Source of the DNA: Mangrovivirga halotolerans
GTDB taxonomy: Bacteria; Bacteroidota; Bacteroidia; Cytophagales; Cyclobacteriaceae
Length of the DNA stretch: 64,000 nucleotides
Assembly: GCF_026241165.1 (NCBI RefSeq)
Contig: NZ_JAPFQN010000003.1
Location: 248,001 to 312,000, forward strand
Reading direction: 5' to 3'
This document shows positions 1 through 10,370 of the stretch, piece after piece (the stretch's first letter is position 1; each line of letters begins with the position of its first letter). The position numbers and the translations under genes are program-made. The notes beneath the pieces were generated by a model, which had not been told where the DNA came from, searched no databases, and saw nothing but the letters and a program-made list of their open reading frames with translations.

Positions 1-1
1 C

Positions 2-1021
2 AGTGAGAGACAATTTCACGCTGCATTTAGTGCTATTTCTGATGCAATGATGGTATTAGGGCTTGATAATGATATAATTTTTTCAAACAGATCAGCTGGC
101 ACTTTTAGATGCTCAAATGGAGAGGATGATAACCTTTTTAATTTTATTCAACTGGAAGATGAAAGTGAAAAACTACTGAAAAATAAATTAAAGATTGCGA
201 AACGTAATACTCAAACTTTGCCTTTAGAATTACTTGAGGTAAACACTTCAGGAGGGAAAAAATGTTTTATCGGTGAAGGAATGATCTCACCTATCACAAA
301 CACAAAGAATGAGGTGATAAATATTGTGATTTCGTTCAGAGATATTACCAAAAAGATAGAAGACAAAAAAAAGAAAGAGGAGATAGAAAGAAAAAGACTT
401 ACCTATGTGATTGAAGGGCAGGAAATGGAAAAACATAGAATAGCGAGAGACATACATGATGGTTTAGGTCAGATGTTAAATGCTATAAAATTGAATTTAA
501 AATATATTCTGGAGGGGGAAGATAAAAAGAAATCCATTGAAACTTTAAATTCGTTAATAGAAGAAGCTATTCAGGAAACCAGCAGGATCTCAAATAATAT
601 TTTACCCTCTAAAGTAAAAGATTTTGATCTGGCTTCGTTACTTAATGGATTAGTAAATTCGAGAATTGAAAGTTTAAATATGCATTTTGATGCAACTGAG
701 GTTGATAATGATAAAATCACAATTCATCAAAAGATCAATATCTATCGAATAGTCCAGGAGGCAATTTCGAATACTATTAAACACTCTGAAGCTGAAAACT
801 TTTATGTTCAAATGCATGAAAATAATGATCATATAACCATAACGATAGAAGATGATGGAAAAGGGTTTGATTTGAAAAAGCTCGATGATAAGTTATTATC
901 AGGCCATAATGGTTTGCAAAATATGCGAGACAGGGTTAATATAATGAAGGGTTCGATAGAAATAGAATCCCAGGCAGGTAAAGGGATGAATATCCTGTTT
1001 TCAATTCCATATGAAGAATAA
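2..1021 (+). CDS. Sensor histidine kinase, NarX/HisKA_3 type (5' end outside window)
   Basis: The reading frame is open from base 2, so the gene starts upstream; the first ATG, at 47, lies inside a PAS-like segment (SERQFHAAFSAISDAM before it) and is not the real start. After the PAS domain comes a charged coiled coil, then the HisKA_3 H-box with RIARDIHDGLGQ, whose His (residue 137 counted from base 47) is the expected phosphorylation site. The HATPase domain follows, with the N-box EAISNTIKHSEA and the G-box DDGKGFD. No membrane segment is visible in the part seen. It ends 8 bases before a NarL-type regulator, which is very probably its partner. The signal is unknown; the PAS domain suggests a cytosolic ligand or cofactor. 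Confidence 0.93.
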   Translation, partial: SERQFHAAFSAISDAMMVLGLDNDIIFSNRSAGTFRCSNGEDDNLFNFIQLEDESEKLLKNKLKIAKRNTQTLPLELLEVNTSGGKKCFIGEGMISPITNTKNEVINIVISFRDITKKIEDKKKKEEIERKRLTYVIEGQEMEKHRIARDIHDGLGQMLNAIKLNLKYILEGEDKKKSIETLNSLIEEAIQETSRISNNILPSKVKDFDLASLLNGLVNSRIESLNMHFDATEVDNDKITIHQKINIYRIVQEAISNTIKHSEAENFYVQMHENNDHITITIEDDGKGFDLKKLDDKLLSGHNGLQNMRDRVNIMKGSIEIESQAGKGMNILFSIPYEE

Positions 1022-1029
1022 TATAAAAT

Positions 1030-1668
1030 ATGTCAACTAAACTATTACTTGTAGATGATCATTCTCTTATAAGAGTTGGAATAATATCTATTTTGAAGGA
1101 AAAGGGCGGTGATTTTGAAATAATTGAAGCTAATAGCGGAGAAGAGGCTGTGAAAAAATATATTGATCAGATGCCGGATGTTACCGTCATGGATATTTCC
1201 ATGGAGGGGATTAATGGTATGGAAGCAGCATCTGAAATATTAGAAAGAAATGAAAATGCATTAATAATTATCCTTTCCATGTACCTGGATCGTGACTATA
1301 TTTTAAAAAGTATGGAAATTGGTGTTAAAGGATATGTACTCAAAAATGAGGGCAACGAAATAGGAGAAGCTGTAAAGACAGTTCTTGATGGAGGAGAATA
1401 CTTCAGTTCCAGTGTAAAAGAAGTATTATTAAAAGAATACACCTCAGGTATCAGGTCTAAGAAAAAGGAAAAAGAATTTTCTCTGACAAAAAGAGAAAAA
1501 GAAATACTAAAGCTTGTGGTAGAAGGGGAAACCAGCCAGGAAATTGCAGATAAACTTTTCATCAGTGTTCGAACAGTCGATACACACCGGGCAAATATTA
1601 TGAAAAAATTGAAAGTGAATAATTCAATATCGCTAATAAATAAAGTGAATAAATTGAAGCTGGTTTAA
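1030..1668 (+). CDS. NarL/LuxR-family response regulator
   Basis: This 212-residue protein has a receiver domain (acidic pair D9/D10, phosphoacceptor D55 in VMDISMEG, Lys in YVLKNEG) and a C-terminal LuxR-type helix-turn-helix ([12 protein letters not shown], then [17 protein letters not shown]). It is a DNA-binding transcription factor activated by phosphorylation, almost certainly by the histidine kinase encoded 8 bases upstream. The pair lies about 240 bases before the chemotaxis operon on the same strand. Whether it controls that operon cannot be told from sequence, because the operon has its own promoter. Confidence 0.95.
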   Translation: MSTKLLLVDDHSLIRVGIISILKEKGGDFEIIEANSGEEAVKKYIDQMPDVTVMDISMEGINGMEAASEILERNENALIIILSMYLDRDYILKSMEIGVKGYVLKNEGNEIGEAVKTVLDGGEYFSSSVKEVLLKEYTSGIRSKKKEKEFSLTKREKEILKLVVEGETSQEIADKLFISVRTVDTHRANIMKKLKVNNSISLINKVNKLKLV

Positions 1669-1796
1669 AAGTAAGGAAATACAGTTTATTTATCCTTATC
1701 AATGATTTTTTTAGATTTTGACAATATTCTGTTTTAAGTAGAATTACCTACATTATATAATGTGATAACCGTAGAGAAATTACATTTTTTTGCTTA

Positions 1797-1827
1797 TTGA
1801 TTCGGTCTGAATAGCAGTCTACTTTTG
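1797..1827 (+). promoter_or_regulatory. Bacteroidota-type promoter of the chemotaxis operon
   Basis: TTG at 1797-1799, a 20-base spacer and TACTTTTG at 1820-1827 match the TTG / TAnnTTTG pattern of the main Bacteroidota sigma factor. Transcription would begin near 1834, giving a leader of about 70 bases before the receptor gene at 1905. No other full match was seen in the 236-base gap. Confidence 0.7.
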
Positions 1828-1904
1828 TAAAAGATGTTTAAATCATCTGATTTTTTTTATTAGAATTTAAAGACTCTATTTTTTAGATACAATTTTTTAA
1901 GCAT

Positions 1905-4900
1905 ATGTCACAAAACGGGAAATCAACTTCAACTTCGAAGACAAAGGTTAGTACTTCGAAGGCAACAACAGCCTCCATAGAATTTAATGATATTGATATT
2001 CTGCAAGTAATGCAGGGGACCATTGTATCTGTGGTTATTACTAATGTCAAAGGAGAAATTCAGTTTTTTAATAAGGCTGCAGAAAAATTATGGGGATATA
2101 AGAGTAGTGAGGTAATTGGCAAAAATGTAAAGGTTCTAACCCCTCCTGAGATCCAGAAAGAACACGATCAGTATCTGGAAAGATATTCCAAAACAGGTAA
2201 GAGAAATGTTATGGGTGGTTCTCGTGAAGTTAAAGCCATGACCAAGGACGGTGAATTAGTAGATATACTGCTTTCTTTGAGTGAAGCTGAAACTAACGGA
2301 GAGAAAGTATATACTTCTTTTATTTTTAATATCACCGATAAGAAGAAGCTGGAGCAAGACATTCAGGAGCAGATCGAGGAGATGAGTGCTCAGGAAGAAG
2401 AGCTTCGCCAGAATATGGAAGAAATGACAGCCACCCAGGAAGAAATGGCTCGTCGCCAGGTAGAAATGGACGGACAGATTAGTGCAATAAACTCTACTTC
2501 TGCTTTTATCGAATTCAAACCAGATGGCACTATAATTAAGGCAAATGAAATTTTTCTTAAGGCATTAAAATATGATCTTAATGAGATCGTAGGTGAGCAC
2601 CACAAGATTTTTTGTGAAAAAGAATATGTAAACTCCATCCAGTACGAAAAATTCTGGAGAGATCTGGGTAAAGGGATTCCTCAAACAGGTGAATTTAAAA
2701 GAATTGCTTCTGATGGTAGTGAAGTATGGATTCTTGCCAATTACACTCCAGTTATAGATGATGGAGGCTCTGTTATTAAGGTGATTAAGCTTGCTACTGA
2801 TATTACCAAAACGAAGCTTGAAAATGCAAATTATGAAGGTCAGCTTGATGCCATAAATAAATCTCAGGCAGTAATTGAGTTTACTTTAGGTGGTGAAGTG
2901 ATCAAGGCTAATGACAATTTTTTGCAAACTGTAGGATATACTCTTGATGAGATCGAGGGAAAGCATCATAGTATGTTTGTAACTAATGAAATCAAGAACA
3001 GTGAGGCTTACCAAAAATTTTGGAGTGAGCTGAGAAATGGCCAATATCAGGCTGGAGAATTCAAAAGGTTAAACAAGCAAGGGAATGAGGTATGGCTTCA
3101 GGCATCTTACAATCCGATCATGGATTTAAATGGGCAGCCTTATAAAATTGTTAAATATGCATCTAATATTTCTGCCCAGAAAAAAGCTGAGAAACAAGCC
3201 GAAACAGAAAGAATTAGAAACTTTAAAACCCTTGAGCAAGCTGTTGATTCAGTTATAACTATTAACTCCAATAAAGAGATTACATTTATCAACCCGGCAG
3301 CCGAAAGGATGTTTGGTTTCTCTTCCGATGAGGTAATAGGACAGAATGTTAAAGTTCTGGTTCCGATGGAACATAGGGGAAATCATGACAGATATGTAGA
3401 TTCTAATCTTAAAACCGGTGAAAAGAAGGTGATTGGATTAGGTCGTGATCTTGAGATGTCGAGAAAAGACGGTTCCAGATTCTGGGGTAATTTATCCCTT
3501 AGTAAAGTTGAGGTTGATGGTGAGATTCAATATACAGCTTTTATAAAAGATATTACTCAGACAAAGCATAATGAATTCGCTTATGAAAAAGTGATTTCAG
3601 CAATTACAAAGATCAATGAAGGAGACTTTGAATTTAATATTGATCTTTCCGGGTTAAATGTTCAGGAGTCGGTACAAAATGTCGTTTCTGATATGGCTAA
3701 CCTGAGAAATAACTTAAAAGCAATCATTTCAGAGGTAAATCATGTAGTGAAAGAAGCCGGTGAGGAGGGGAATTTAAATGCTCGCTTAAAGCTTGATGAA
3801 ACTAAAGGAAGTTGGAAATCACTTACTGATTCGATAAATATCTTATTGCAAAACATTGCTGAGCCTGTATTGGAGTTTAATACGATTATCTCTAAGATGT
3901 CGCAAGGTGATCTGAGCCAGTCTTTCCAGATGAATACCAAAGGTGACCTGAAGAATATGGCCGATTCATTGAATACTGCAATCGACAATCTGAACGTATT
4001 GATTAAGTCTATAGAACTTAATTCATCCATTGTTGCAGAAACATCCAGGCTTTCACTGGATAAATCTGACAGCATGAAAAATAACACCAATGAAATGGCC
4101 TCAGCAATAGCACAAATGGCAAAAGGTGCTCAGGACCAGGCACAAAGAACTGATGAGTCTGCGATACTCGTTGAAGGTGTGCTAAAGTCTGCGGGAGAGA
4201 TGGAATCTAAATCTGGTGTGATCTACAGTGCCGCTGAAAAAGGTGTAAAGAGTTGCGATGAAGGACTGAGTATTATCAACAAGCTCGTTGCGAATATGAA
4301 TGAGATCGATACTTCAGCCGGACTGACTTCAGAGTCAATCAAGATTCTTACCAATCGTGCAGAAGAAATAGGTAGAACTTTGAACGTCATTACAGATATA
4401 GCTGCTCAGACAAATCTTCTTGCATTAAATGCAGCGATAGAAGCTGCAAGGGCCGGTGATGCGGGTAGAGGATTTGCAGTGGTCGCGGAAGAGATTCGCA
4501 AGCTTGCAGAAGATTCAAGAAAGTCAGCGGTGGATATTGAAAAGATTATCACCGATGTACAGAAAGATACGAACTCAGCCAGCAAGGCAATTGAAACGAT
4601 GACTTCAAATGTAAAAGATGGGTCAGGCGCTACTTTAAATGCGGAAAGAATCTTCAGAGAAATTGCTGAATCTAATGAAGAAACGCTTAATCTAAGTAAA
4701 GAGATTAAAGAAGCATCCGGAACACAGAGAAATTCTATAGACAGTGTATCTAAAAATATTGAGCAGATAGTCGTTGTAGCAGAAGAAACTGCAGCGGGTA
4801 CTGAAGAGCTCGCAACTTCATCTCAGGAATTAAATAATAGCATGGAAGAGGTGGCTAAAAGTAGTAATAAACTAACCAATGTTGCTAAAGACCTTGAGAA

Positions 4901-4928
4901 TGGGGTAAATAAATTTAAACTAAAATAA
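1905..4928 (+). CDS. Soluble methyl-accepting chemotaxis protein with four PAS domains
   Basis: This 1007-residue receptor has no signal peptide and no membrane helix, so it is cytosolic. Four PAS domains lie at about residues 27-150, 195-305, 313-427 and 440-555; the first and fourth resemble each other ([19 protein letters not shown] versus [19 protein letters not shown]), as do the second and third, so the array grew by duplication. A Gln/Glu-rich coiled coil (about 150-195) separates PAS1 from PAS2. HAMP-like segments follow (about 560-730), then the signalling domain, whose conserved tip is at about 832-872 ([19 protein letters not shown]). PAS2 and PAS3 resemble Aer-type haem- or flavin-binding PAS domains, which suggests redox, oxygen or light-related input, but no cofactor residue can be assigned with certainty. 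It is the first gene of the operon. Confidence 0.96.
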   Translation: MSQNGKSTSTSKTKVSTSKATTASIEFNDIDILQVMQGTIVSVVITNVKGEIQFFNKAAEKLWGYKSSEVIGKNVKVLTPPEIQKEHDQYLERYSKTGKRNVMGGSREVKAMTKDGELVDILLSLSEAETNGEKVYTSFIFNITDKKKLEQDIQEQIEEMSAQEEELRQNMEEMTATQEEMARRQVEMDGQISAINSTSAFIEFKPDGTIIKANEIFLKALKYDLNEIVGEHHKIFCEKEYVNSIQYEKFWRDLGKGIPQTGEFKRIASDGSEVWILANYTPVIDDGGSVIKVIKLATDITKTKLENANYEGQLDAINKSQAVIEFTLGGEVIKANDNFLQTVGYTLDEIEGKHHSMFVTNEIKNSEAYQKFWSELRNGQYQAGEFKRLNKQGNEVWLQASYNPIMDLNGQPYKIVKYASNISAQKKAEKQAETERIRNFKTLEQAVDSVITINSNKEITFINPAAERMFGFSSDEVIGQNVKVLVPMEHRGNHDRYVDSNLKTGEKKVIGLGRDLEMSRKDGSRFWGNLSLSKVEVDGEIQYTAFIKDITQTKHNEFAYEKVISAITKINEGDFEFNIDLSGLNVQESVQNVVSDMANLRNNLKAIISEVNHVVKEAGEEGNLNARLKLDETKGSWKSLTDSINILLQNIAEPVLEFNTIISKMSQGDLSQSFQMNTKGDLKNMADSLNTAIDNLNVLIKSIELNSSIVAETSRLSLDKSDSMKNNTNEMASAIAQMAKGAQDQAQRTDESAILVEGVLKSAGEMESKSGVIYSAAEKGVKSCDEGLSIINKLVANMNEIDTSAGLTSESIKILTNRAEEIGRTLNVITDIAAQTNLLALNAAIEAARAGDAGRGFAVVAEEIRKLAEDSRKSAVDIEKIITDVQKDTNSASKAIETMTSNVKDGSGATLNAERIFREIAESNEETLNLSKEIKEASGTQRNSIDSVSKNIEQIVVVAEETAAGTEELATSSQELNNSMEEVAKSSNKLTNVAKDLENGVNKFKLK

Positions 4929-4935
4929 GATCGTC

Positions 4936-5484
4936 ATGTCAGAAGTAACACAAAAGGATAAACAGAATCCCGGTGGAAAAGATGAGCTTGAAAATGTTCA
5001 ACGAAAGCAACTGATAGTATTTCGACAAGGCGATAGCGAATACGCCCTGAGCATAGACCAAATCAAAGAAGTTGTTATTACACCAAGGATTACTAAAATG
5101 CCACAAACTCCTTCTTTTGTAAAAGGAGTAGCAAATATCAGAGGTAATATCATTGCAATTCTTGATCTCGAAGAAAAATTCGGGATCAAGGATGAAGGTG
5201 AACCGGTTAAAGGAGCCCATGATTTATCAACGGATAAGAACTTCACTCTTGTAATAGAGAGTGAGGATTACAAAATGGGAGTGTTAGTAAAAGAAGTCCC
5301 TAATACCTTATCTGTACCGGTTACGGCTATCGAAGAAGGAGTGAATATAGTCCATGATTCTTCAGTAGAGCAAAATTATATCAATGGAATAGTTAAATAT
5401 GATGATCGGCTCATAGTATTAATAAATGTGCTTAAAGTCATCAATCAATCTGAAAAAAACCTTATCAACAAAGTAGCTAACTAA
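4936..5484 (+). CDS. cheW: Chemotaxis coupling protein CheW
   Basis: A 182-residue CheW-domain protein (QLIVFRQGDSEYALSIDQIKEVV, FVKGVANIRGNIIAILDLEEKFG), which links the receptor signalling tip to CheA in the cytosolic array. About 25 polar residues precede the domain. It begins 7 bases after the receptor stop codon, and cheY follows after 14 bases. Since CheA also carries its own CheW-like domain, a standard receptor-CheW-CheA array is expected. Confidence 0.95.
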   Translation: MSEVTQKDKQNPGGKDELENVQRKQLIVFRQGDSEYALSIDQIKEVVITPRITKMPQTPSFVKGVANIRGNIIAILDLEEKFGIKDEGEPVKGAHDLSTDKNFTLVIESEDYKMGVLVKEVPNTLSVPVTAIEEGVNIVHDSSVEQNYINGIVKYDDRLIVLINVLKVINQSEKNLINKVAN

Positions 5485-5498
5485 ATCTAAGTAGAATT

Positions 5499-5858
5499 AT
5501 GTCTAAACGAGTACTAATTGTCGATGATTCGCTGTACATGAGAACTGTGATCAGAGATGTTCTTGAAGCAGAGGGGTTTACAATTGTAGCCGAAGCTTCA
5601 AACGGTGAGGAGGCTATTGATTTTGCCTTTGAATATGAGCCTGATTATATCACACTTGATAATATTTTACCAGATATGATCGGAACTGATATACTCAAAG
5701 TTTTCAAAGATGAAGGGATAAATGCAAAAGTAATTATGATCAGTGCAGTGGGACAGGATTCAGTAGTAAACACTGGTATAAGGCTGGGAGCTGTCGATTA
5801 CATTATTAAGCCTTTTACCAACAAGCAATTACTTGAAGCAATGAGAAAAGCCGGATAA
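5499..5858 (+). CDS. cheY: Chemotaxis response regulator CheY
   Basis: A 119-residue stand-alone receiver domain with the usual residues: acidic pair D9/D10, phosphoacceptor D54 (ITLDNILPDM), switch Ser82 and Lys104 (YIIKPF). It is the output of the CheA kinase and the probable target of the CheC-type phosphatase encoded downstream. No flagellar motor gene lies in the window, so the effector it binds is unknown; in gliding Bacteroidota it would have to act on another motility machine. The next gene starts 1 base after its stop codon, which suggests translational coupling with cheB. Confidence 0.95.
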   Translation: MSKRVLIVDDSLYMRTVIRDVLEAEGFTIVAEASNGEEAIDFAFEYEPDYITLDNILPDMIGTDILKVFKDEGINAKVIMISAVGQDSVVNTGIRLGAVDYIIKPFTNKQLLEAMRKAG

Positions 5859-5859
5859 A

Positions 5860-6882
5860 ATGGTAAAGGCTGTTGTGGTCGATGATTCAGGATTAATGAG
5901 GATACTGATCTCCGACATTCTTCGTTCGGATGGAAGGATCAAGGTAGTGGGTACAGCCAGTAATGGTCTTGATGGCTTGAATAAAGTGCTCGATACTAAT
6001 CCTGATGTGGTTATCACCGATATGTTAATGCCTTCGCATGATGGCTTGTTCCTTGTAAAGGAAGTAATGAAGAAGCAGCCAACACCAGTAATCTTGTTAA
6101 GTTCTCTGGAAAGAACCAACGAAAAGATATTTGATGCTCTTGAAGCTGGGGCTTTTGAATTTATTGATAAACCAGTAAACGGAGCTGCATTTAGTTCTGA
6201 TTATCCTTTAAATGAATTGGTAATTCAGGCCACAAAAAGTAAGCATAATTTAGATCCGAAGGTAAAAACAAGGCAGAATAATAATCTGCATACCTTCGAT
6301 GATAAATTAAATTATGACATAGTTTGTATCGGAGCTTCGACAGGAGGTCCCGGAGCACTTGAAATTTTATTAAAAAGAATACCGGCTAATTTTCCTTTGC
6401 CAATAGTGATTGCTCAACATATGCCTGAGCGGTTCATCAGATCTTTCGTAATGCGACTAAATAAAATTGCACCATTGAAGATCTCTTTAGCTAAGAAAGG
6501 AGAAGCGCCGGTACCGGGAAATGTATACCTGGCTCCTGGTAATTCTAATTTGTCGTTAGTCAGGTCCAGGATCAATGGAATACCTGTTTTTTCCAGCTCT
6601 AAGAGACAATTTGAGGAGTTTAATAATCCTTCAGTCGATTGTTTATTTACTTCTGCAGCAGAAGTGTATGGGGCAAGGTGTATTGGTGTTATTCTTACGG
6701 GTATGGGTAAAGATGGCTATGATGGATCAACCATGATTCGGAATAAAAAAGGACTTGTTATTGCTCAGGATCAGGATAGTTCAGTGGTATATGGAATGCC
6801 GGGAATGGTTGTTAATAACAGGATTGCAAAATATACGGTTGGCATTAGTGAAATGGCCAGTTTTTTAACCGGGTGTTTATAA
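5860..6882 (+). CDS. cheB: Chemotaxis protein-glutamate methylesterase CheB
   Basis: A 340-residue protein with a receiver domain (phosphoacceptor D54 in VITDMLMPSHDG) joined to a CheB methylesterase domain. The catalytic triad is visible: Ser160 (IGASTGGPGA), His187 (IAQHMPERF) and Asp285 (LTGMGKDGYDG), at nearly the same positions as in enteric CheB. It removes methyl groups from receptor glutamates when phosphorylated by CheA, opposing CheR encoded at the end of the operon. The start is one base after the cheY stop. Confidence 0.96.
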   Translation: MVKAVVVDDSGLMRILISDILRSDGRIKVVGTASNGLDGLNKVLDTNPDVVITDMLMPSHDGLFLVKEVMKKQPTPVILLSSLERTNEKIFDALEAGAFEFIDKPVNGAAFSSDYPLNELVIQATKSKHNLDPKVKTRQNNNLHTFDDKLNYDIVCIGASTGGPGALEILLKRIPANFPLPIVIAQHMPERFIRSFVMRLNKIAPLKISLAKKGEAPVPGNVYLAPGNSNLSLVRSRINGIPVFSSSKRQFEEFNNPSVDCLFTSAAEVYGARCIGVILTGMGKDGYDGSTMIRNKKGLVIAQDQDSSVVYGMPGMVVNNRIAKYTVGISEMASFLTGCL

Positions 6883-6896
6883 CTTTTTGATATCAA

Positions 6897-8705
6897 ATGA
6901 AAGAAAAAGAAGACGAATACAAACAACTCTTTATGGGGGAAGGGCTTGAACAACATGAAGCTCTAAATAATCTTCTGACAGAATTGGAAAAAAATCCTGA
7001 AGAGGGTTCAATAGTTGACGAAATATTCAGAATCACTCATACTTTAAAAGGGAATGCCTCAGGAATGGGATTTTCAGACATTGCATCTCTGGCTCATACA
7101 CTTGAGGATTTGTTTGGTGCGATCAAACACGGAGAATTTAAACTTAATAATAAAATATTTGAAGCTGTTTTTAAGGCCCTGGATGTAATGGGAAATCAAT
7201 TGTCTTCATTGAAAGATAATAAAAAAGTTAGTTTCAGGGGTATTAAGACCAAAATTGATGTATTAATAAGGGAATCAAAAAACAATTGCGAATCAAAAGA
7301 GGAATCCAAAAGGAAGGATAATTCTTCTAAGCAACCAGCAGAAGAAAATCAAGCAGTAATAAATGATCCTTCTACGGACTTAGATGATGCCCAATCTTTT
7401 TTAGATCAGGATGAATTTATTATTACTGATAAGTCTCTTCCGGAAGAGAAAGAAGTTGAGGTGAGAAAAATCGATCCTGAAATCAATAAAGTTACTTTTT
7501 CAGATCTTGTACAAGTTCCTGTAGGTAAGTTGGATAATTTATTAAACCTGGTAGGTGAACTTATTATTGAGCGTGATCGAATTACTACATCATTGGTAGG
7601 TACTGAAGGTGCAAACAATAACGAATTCAGTCGGTTAAAACGGATTTCTTCAGATCTTCAATATTCTGTAATGAATGTACGCCTAGTTCAGGTTGGATTT
7701 TTATTTAATAAATTCAAGCGAGTAGTCAGGGACGCATCGATTAGTGAAAATAAGAACGTAGATCTTCAGATTGAAGGTGAAAGTACTGAGATCGATAGAA
7801 ATATTTTACAGATAATCAGTGATTCTCTAATACACCTTATCAGAAATTCAATCAGTCATGGTATAGAGCAGCCCGAGGAAAGACAAGCGGCCGGTAAATC
7901 TCAAAGGGGGATAATTAATCTAAGATCTTACAATGATAATGATGGTGTTATTATCGAAATTGAGGATGATGGTAAGGGTATAGACATTGAAAAAGTAAAG
8001 TTAAAAGCACTTAGTAAGGGGCTTGTAACAAAAGAAATGTTATCATTAATGAATGATAATGAAGTAGTTATGTTAATCTTTGAGCCTGGTTTTTCTACCA
8101 GTGATAATGTTTCTTCGTTATCTGGTCGGGGAGTTGGTATGGATGTAGTTAAAAAGGCCACAGACTCTATTGGTGGACAAATCAATATCGATACTACGAA
8201 AGGAAAAGGCACCTTGATTACCTTAAAGCTCCCTTCTTCCATGGCAGTGAAAGGAACATTACTCTTTCAGCTTGGGGATCAGGAATATGCGATACCACTT
8301 TCCTACACGGAAGCTGTAGTTTCTTATAGCAAGTCAGATTTGTATAAGATTAGTAATGGAATTGTTGCTTCCCATCTGGGAAAAACTATTTCTGTGGTGT
8401 TCTTAAAAGATCTATTTGAGACAGGCGGAACATTAAGACAGAGAATTTTTAATAGTTATAGTGAGTTACAAAAAGATGATAAAATAGATATTATCATTGT
8501 AACTTATAATGGCAGAACTATTGGGATGGTAGTCGACAAACTTCTTCAACAAAAAGAAATCATTGAGAAGCCACTTTCAAAACCTTTAGATAATGTAGAC
8601 TTTATTAGTGGTGTTACGATACTGGGTAATGGTAATGTATGCCCGGTATTAAATATTTCTACAATAACTAATTCGATTTTTAACATGAGTCTTTCAAATC
8701 AGTAA
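6897..8705 (+). CDS. cheA: Chemotaxis histidine kinase CheA
   Basis: A 602-residue hybrid of the standard CheA type. An N-terminal Hpt domain holds phosphoacceptor His48 (THTLKGNASGMGF); an acidic low-complexity linker (about 105-190) stands where a CheY-binding P2 domain would be, and no P2 fold is evident. The dimerisation helices are at about 190-270, the HATPase domain at about 290-440 (LIRNSISHGIEQPEER, DDGKGIDIEK, GRGVGMDVV) and a C-terminal CheW-like domain at about 447-600. It phosphorylates CheY and CheB in response to the soluble receptor. It starts 14 bases after cheB. Confidence 0.96.
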   Translation: MKEKEDEYKQLFMGEGLEQHEALNNLLTELEKNPEEGSIVDEIFRITHTLKGNASGMGFSDIASLAHTLEDLFGAIKHGEFKLNNKIFEAVFKALDVMGNQLSSLKDNKKVSFRGIKTKIDVLIRESKNNCESKEESKRKDNSSKQPAEENQAVINDPSTDLDDAQSFLDQDEFIITDKSLPEEKEVEVRKIDPEINKVTFSDLVQVPVGKLDNLLNLVGELIIERDRITTSLVGTEGANNNEFSRLKRISSDLQYSVMNVRLVQVGFLFNKFKRVVRDASISENKNVDLQIEGESTEIDRNILQIISDSLIHLIRNSISHGIEQPEERQAAGKSQRGIINLRSYNDNDGVIIEIEDDGKGIDIEKVKLKALSKGLVTKEMLSLMNDNEVVMLIFEPGFSTSDNVSSLSGRGVGMDVVKKATDSIGGQINIDTTKGKGTLITLKLPSSMAVKGTLLFQLGDQEYAIPLSYTEAVVSYSKSDLYKISNGIVASHLGKTISVVFLKDLFETGGTLRQRIFNSYSELQKDDKIDIIIVTYNGRTIGMVVDKLLQQKEIIEKPLSKPLDNVDFISGVTILGNGNVCPVLNISTITNSIFNMSLSNQ

Positions 8706-8732
8706 CAGAGACTTATATATCAGACTGGAGAA

Positions 8733-9272
8733 ATGAGTGAAAGATTTAAAGAAATTGTAAATACAGGTTTAGATAAGGCAGCCAAAGCTCTCTCTTTGAT
8801 GATCAAAAGAAAAGTGAAAGTTGTGGATTTCAGGATCAGGGTAGGAGTAGGCGATGAAAAGGTATTTATATCAGATAAACTAAATAAGGGTGATCAAATT
8901 TTAATTACACCTTTGATCGGAGATAGCAACGGAAAGAGTTTTTTAATATTTAATGAATATACTGCAGGTTTAATCACCGCTCTTTGCCATTCAGGTCACG
9001 AAAATGTCCTTGATAAAAATGCAGTAGAAAATATTTTACTAGAGATTGACAATATACTTTCAGCAACATTTATTACTGAAATATCCAATCAGTTAGACAT
9101 TTCGATATTTGGTGATGTCCCGAAAATAACTGTTCAAGAAGAATTGGAGGCAGATACTGAAACTGATGTCTTCATTTATATAGAATCTATACTTGATATT
9201 GAAAAAGATGATATGGCTAAAGCATCTTTTTTATGGATGTTGGACAGAGATTTACTTAAAAAAGTATCATAA
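8733..9272 (+). CDS. CheC/CheX-type chemotaxis phosphatase
   Basis: A 179-residue protein. The N terminus (GLDKAAKALSLMIKRKVKV) resembles the first helix of CheC proteins. Further on, LLEIDN followed 22 residues later by VP fits the CheC-family active-site pattern E-x2-N-x22-P, with Glu and Asn as the residues that position water on phospho-CheY; the residue four before the Glu is Asn instead of the usual Asp or Ser. Only one such motif is seen, whereas classical CheC has two. The role inferred is dephosphorylation of CheY-P. Its place between cheA and cheR (27 bases after cheA) supports this. It could also be an inactive adaptor; the overall similarity is modest. Confidence 0.75.
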   Translation: MSERFKEIVNTGLDKAAKALSLMIKRKVKVVDFRIRVGVGDEKVFISDKLNKGDQILITPLIGDSNGKSFLIFNEYTAGLITALCHSGHENVLDKNAVENILLEIDNILSATFITEISNQLDISIFGDVPKITVQEELEADTETDVFIYIESILDIEKDDMAKASFLWMLDRDLLKKVS

Positions 9273-9299
9273 AATATTCAGTCGATTAATATATCAATT

Positions 9300-10148
9300 A
9301 TGAAAGTTACCCAGGCTGAGATCAATTCATTTACTGAAGTGTTATATGCCAAGTATGGCTTTGATTTTACTTGTTACGAGCCACAGTCTTTAAATCGCAG
9401 AATTAACCGTGTTTTACATGTACTCGGTTATAATACAATCCATGATCTTTGGACCGATATGCTCCAGAAACCATCTATGGTTTACAAATTCATGGATGAA
9501 GTTAGTGTGGAATTAACAGCTATGTTCAGAGACCCGGTAATGTGGAGCAGATTAAGAAGTGTATTATATAACGAATTTAAAGCAAAACAAAATCTGAAAA
9601 TCTGGATCGCTGGATGTTCTACAGGAGAAGAAGTGTATACATTAGCAATAGTGCTATATGAGATGGGTATGCTGGAACAGGTTCAAATATTGGCGACTGA
9701 TATGAATAATAAAGCCCTTGAGGTAGCCAGGTCAGGCATCTATCACGAACTGAAGATCATCGAATATGAGAAAAACTACAGAGAATATAATAAATTCGGT
9801 ACATTCGGGAGGTACTTTAAAAAAAACTCCCCACACGTATTAATGCGATCTGATCTTCTTAAAAATACACTTTTTAAATATCACAACCTGGTTACTGATA
9901 AATCAGATTCAGACTTTGATCTGATTTTATGCAGAAATGTAATGATCTATTTTGATGCCGAAACAAAATCTAAAATGGTCAAAAATTTTCATCGCCACAT
10001 TAACGATGGAGGGTATTTAATAACTGGTTTTTTCGACTCAATTTTTTGTGAAGAAAACCAGGGTTTATTCAATAATGAACTTTCAGGATTTAGAATGTTT
10101 AAAAAATCACCTTTCATGAGAGTTAACAGGTCTAATCTATCAGCCTGA
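9300..10148 (+). CDS. cheR: Chemotaxis protein-glutamate methyltransferase CheR
   Basis: A 282-residue S-adenosylmethionine methyltransferase. The N-terminal helical CheR domain includes ELTAMFRDP (the usual TTFFRD), the SAM-binding loop is IWIAGCSTGEEVYTLAI (about 101-117), and the motif LILCRNVMIYF lies in the second half. It methylates receptor glutamates to set adaptation, in balance with CheB. It is the last recognisable member of the operon; the next gene, a BLUF receptor, starts 222 bases downstream. Confidence 0.95.
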   Translation: MKVTQAEINSFTEVLYAKYGFDFTCYEPQSLNRRINRVLHVLGYNTIHDLWTDMLQKPSMVYKFMDEVSVELTAMFRDPVMWSRLRSVLYNEFKAKQNLKIWIAGCSTGEEVYTLAIVLYEMGMLEQVQILATDMNNKALEVARSGIYHELKIIEYEKNYREYNKFGTFGRYFKKNSPHVLMRSDLLKNTLFKYHNLVTDKSDSDFDLILCRNVMIYFDAETKSKMVKNFHRHINDGGYLITGFFDSIFCEENQGLFNNELSGFRMFKKSPFMRVNRSNLSA

Positions 10149-10370
10149 CAGATTTTATTTGATTTTTTTAATATATATTAAACAATTTCAGTGGTTCTCA
10201 GTTTCTTCTATGTTGATTGTTTTAAAGGGGAGCCGTCTCATTAATTTTTTTCAACATTTTTTAAAACTAATAGTAGTTTTTGCCAATAACTGCGCTACCA
10301 GAGTAGAGGTAATTAATGCTATTAGAAAAGCGTATTATGGTTTAATTTTTTTACTGAATTTTATATACCT

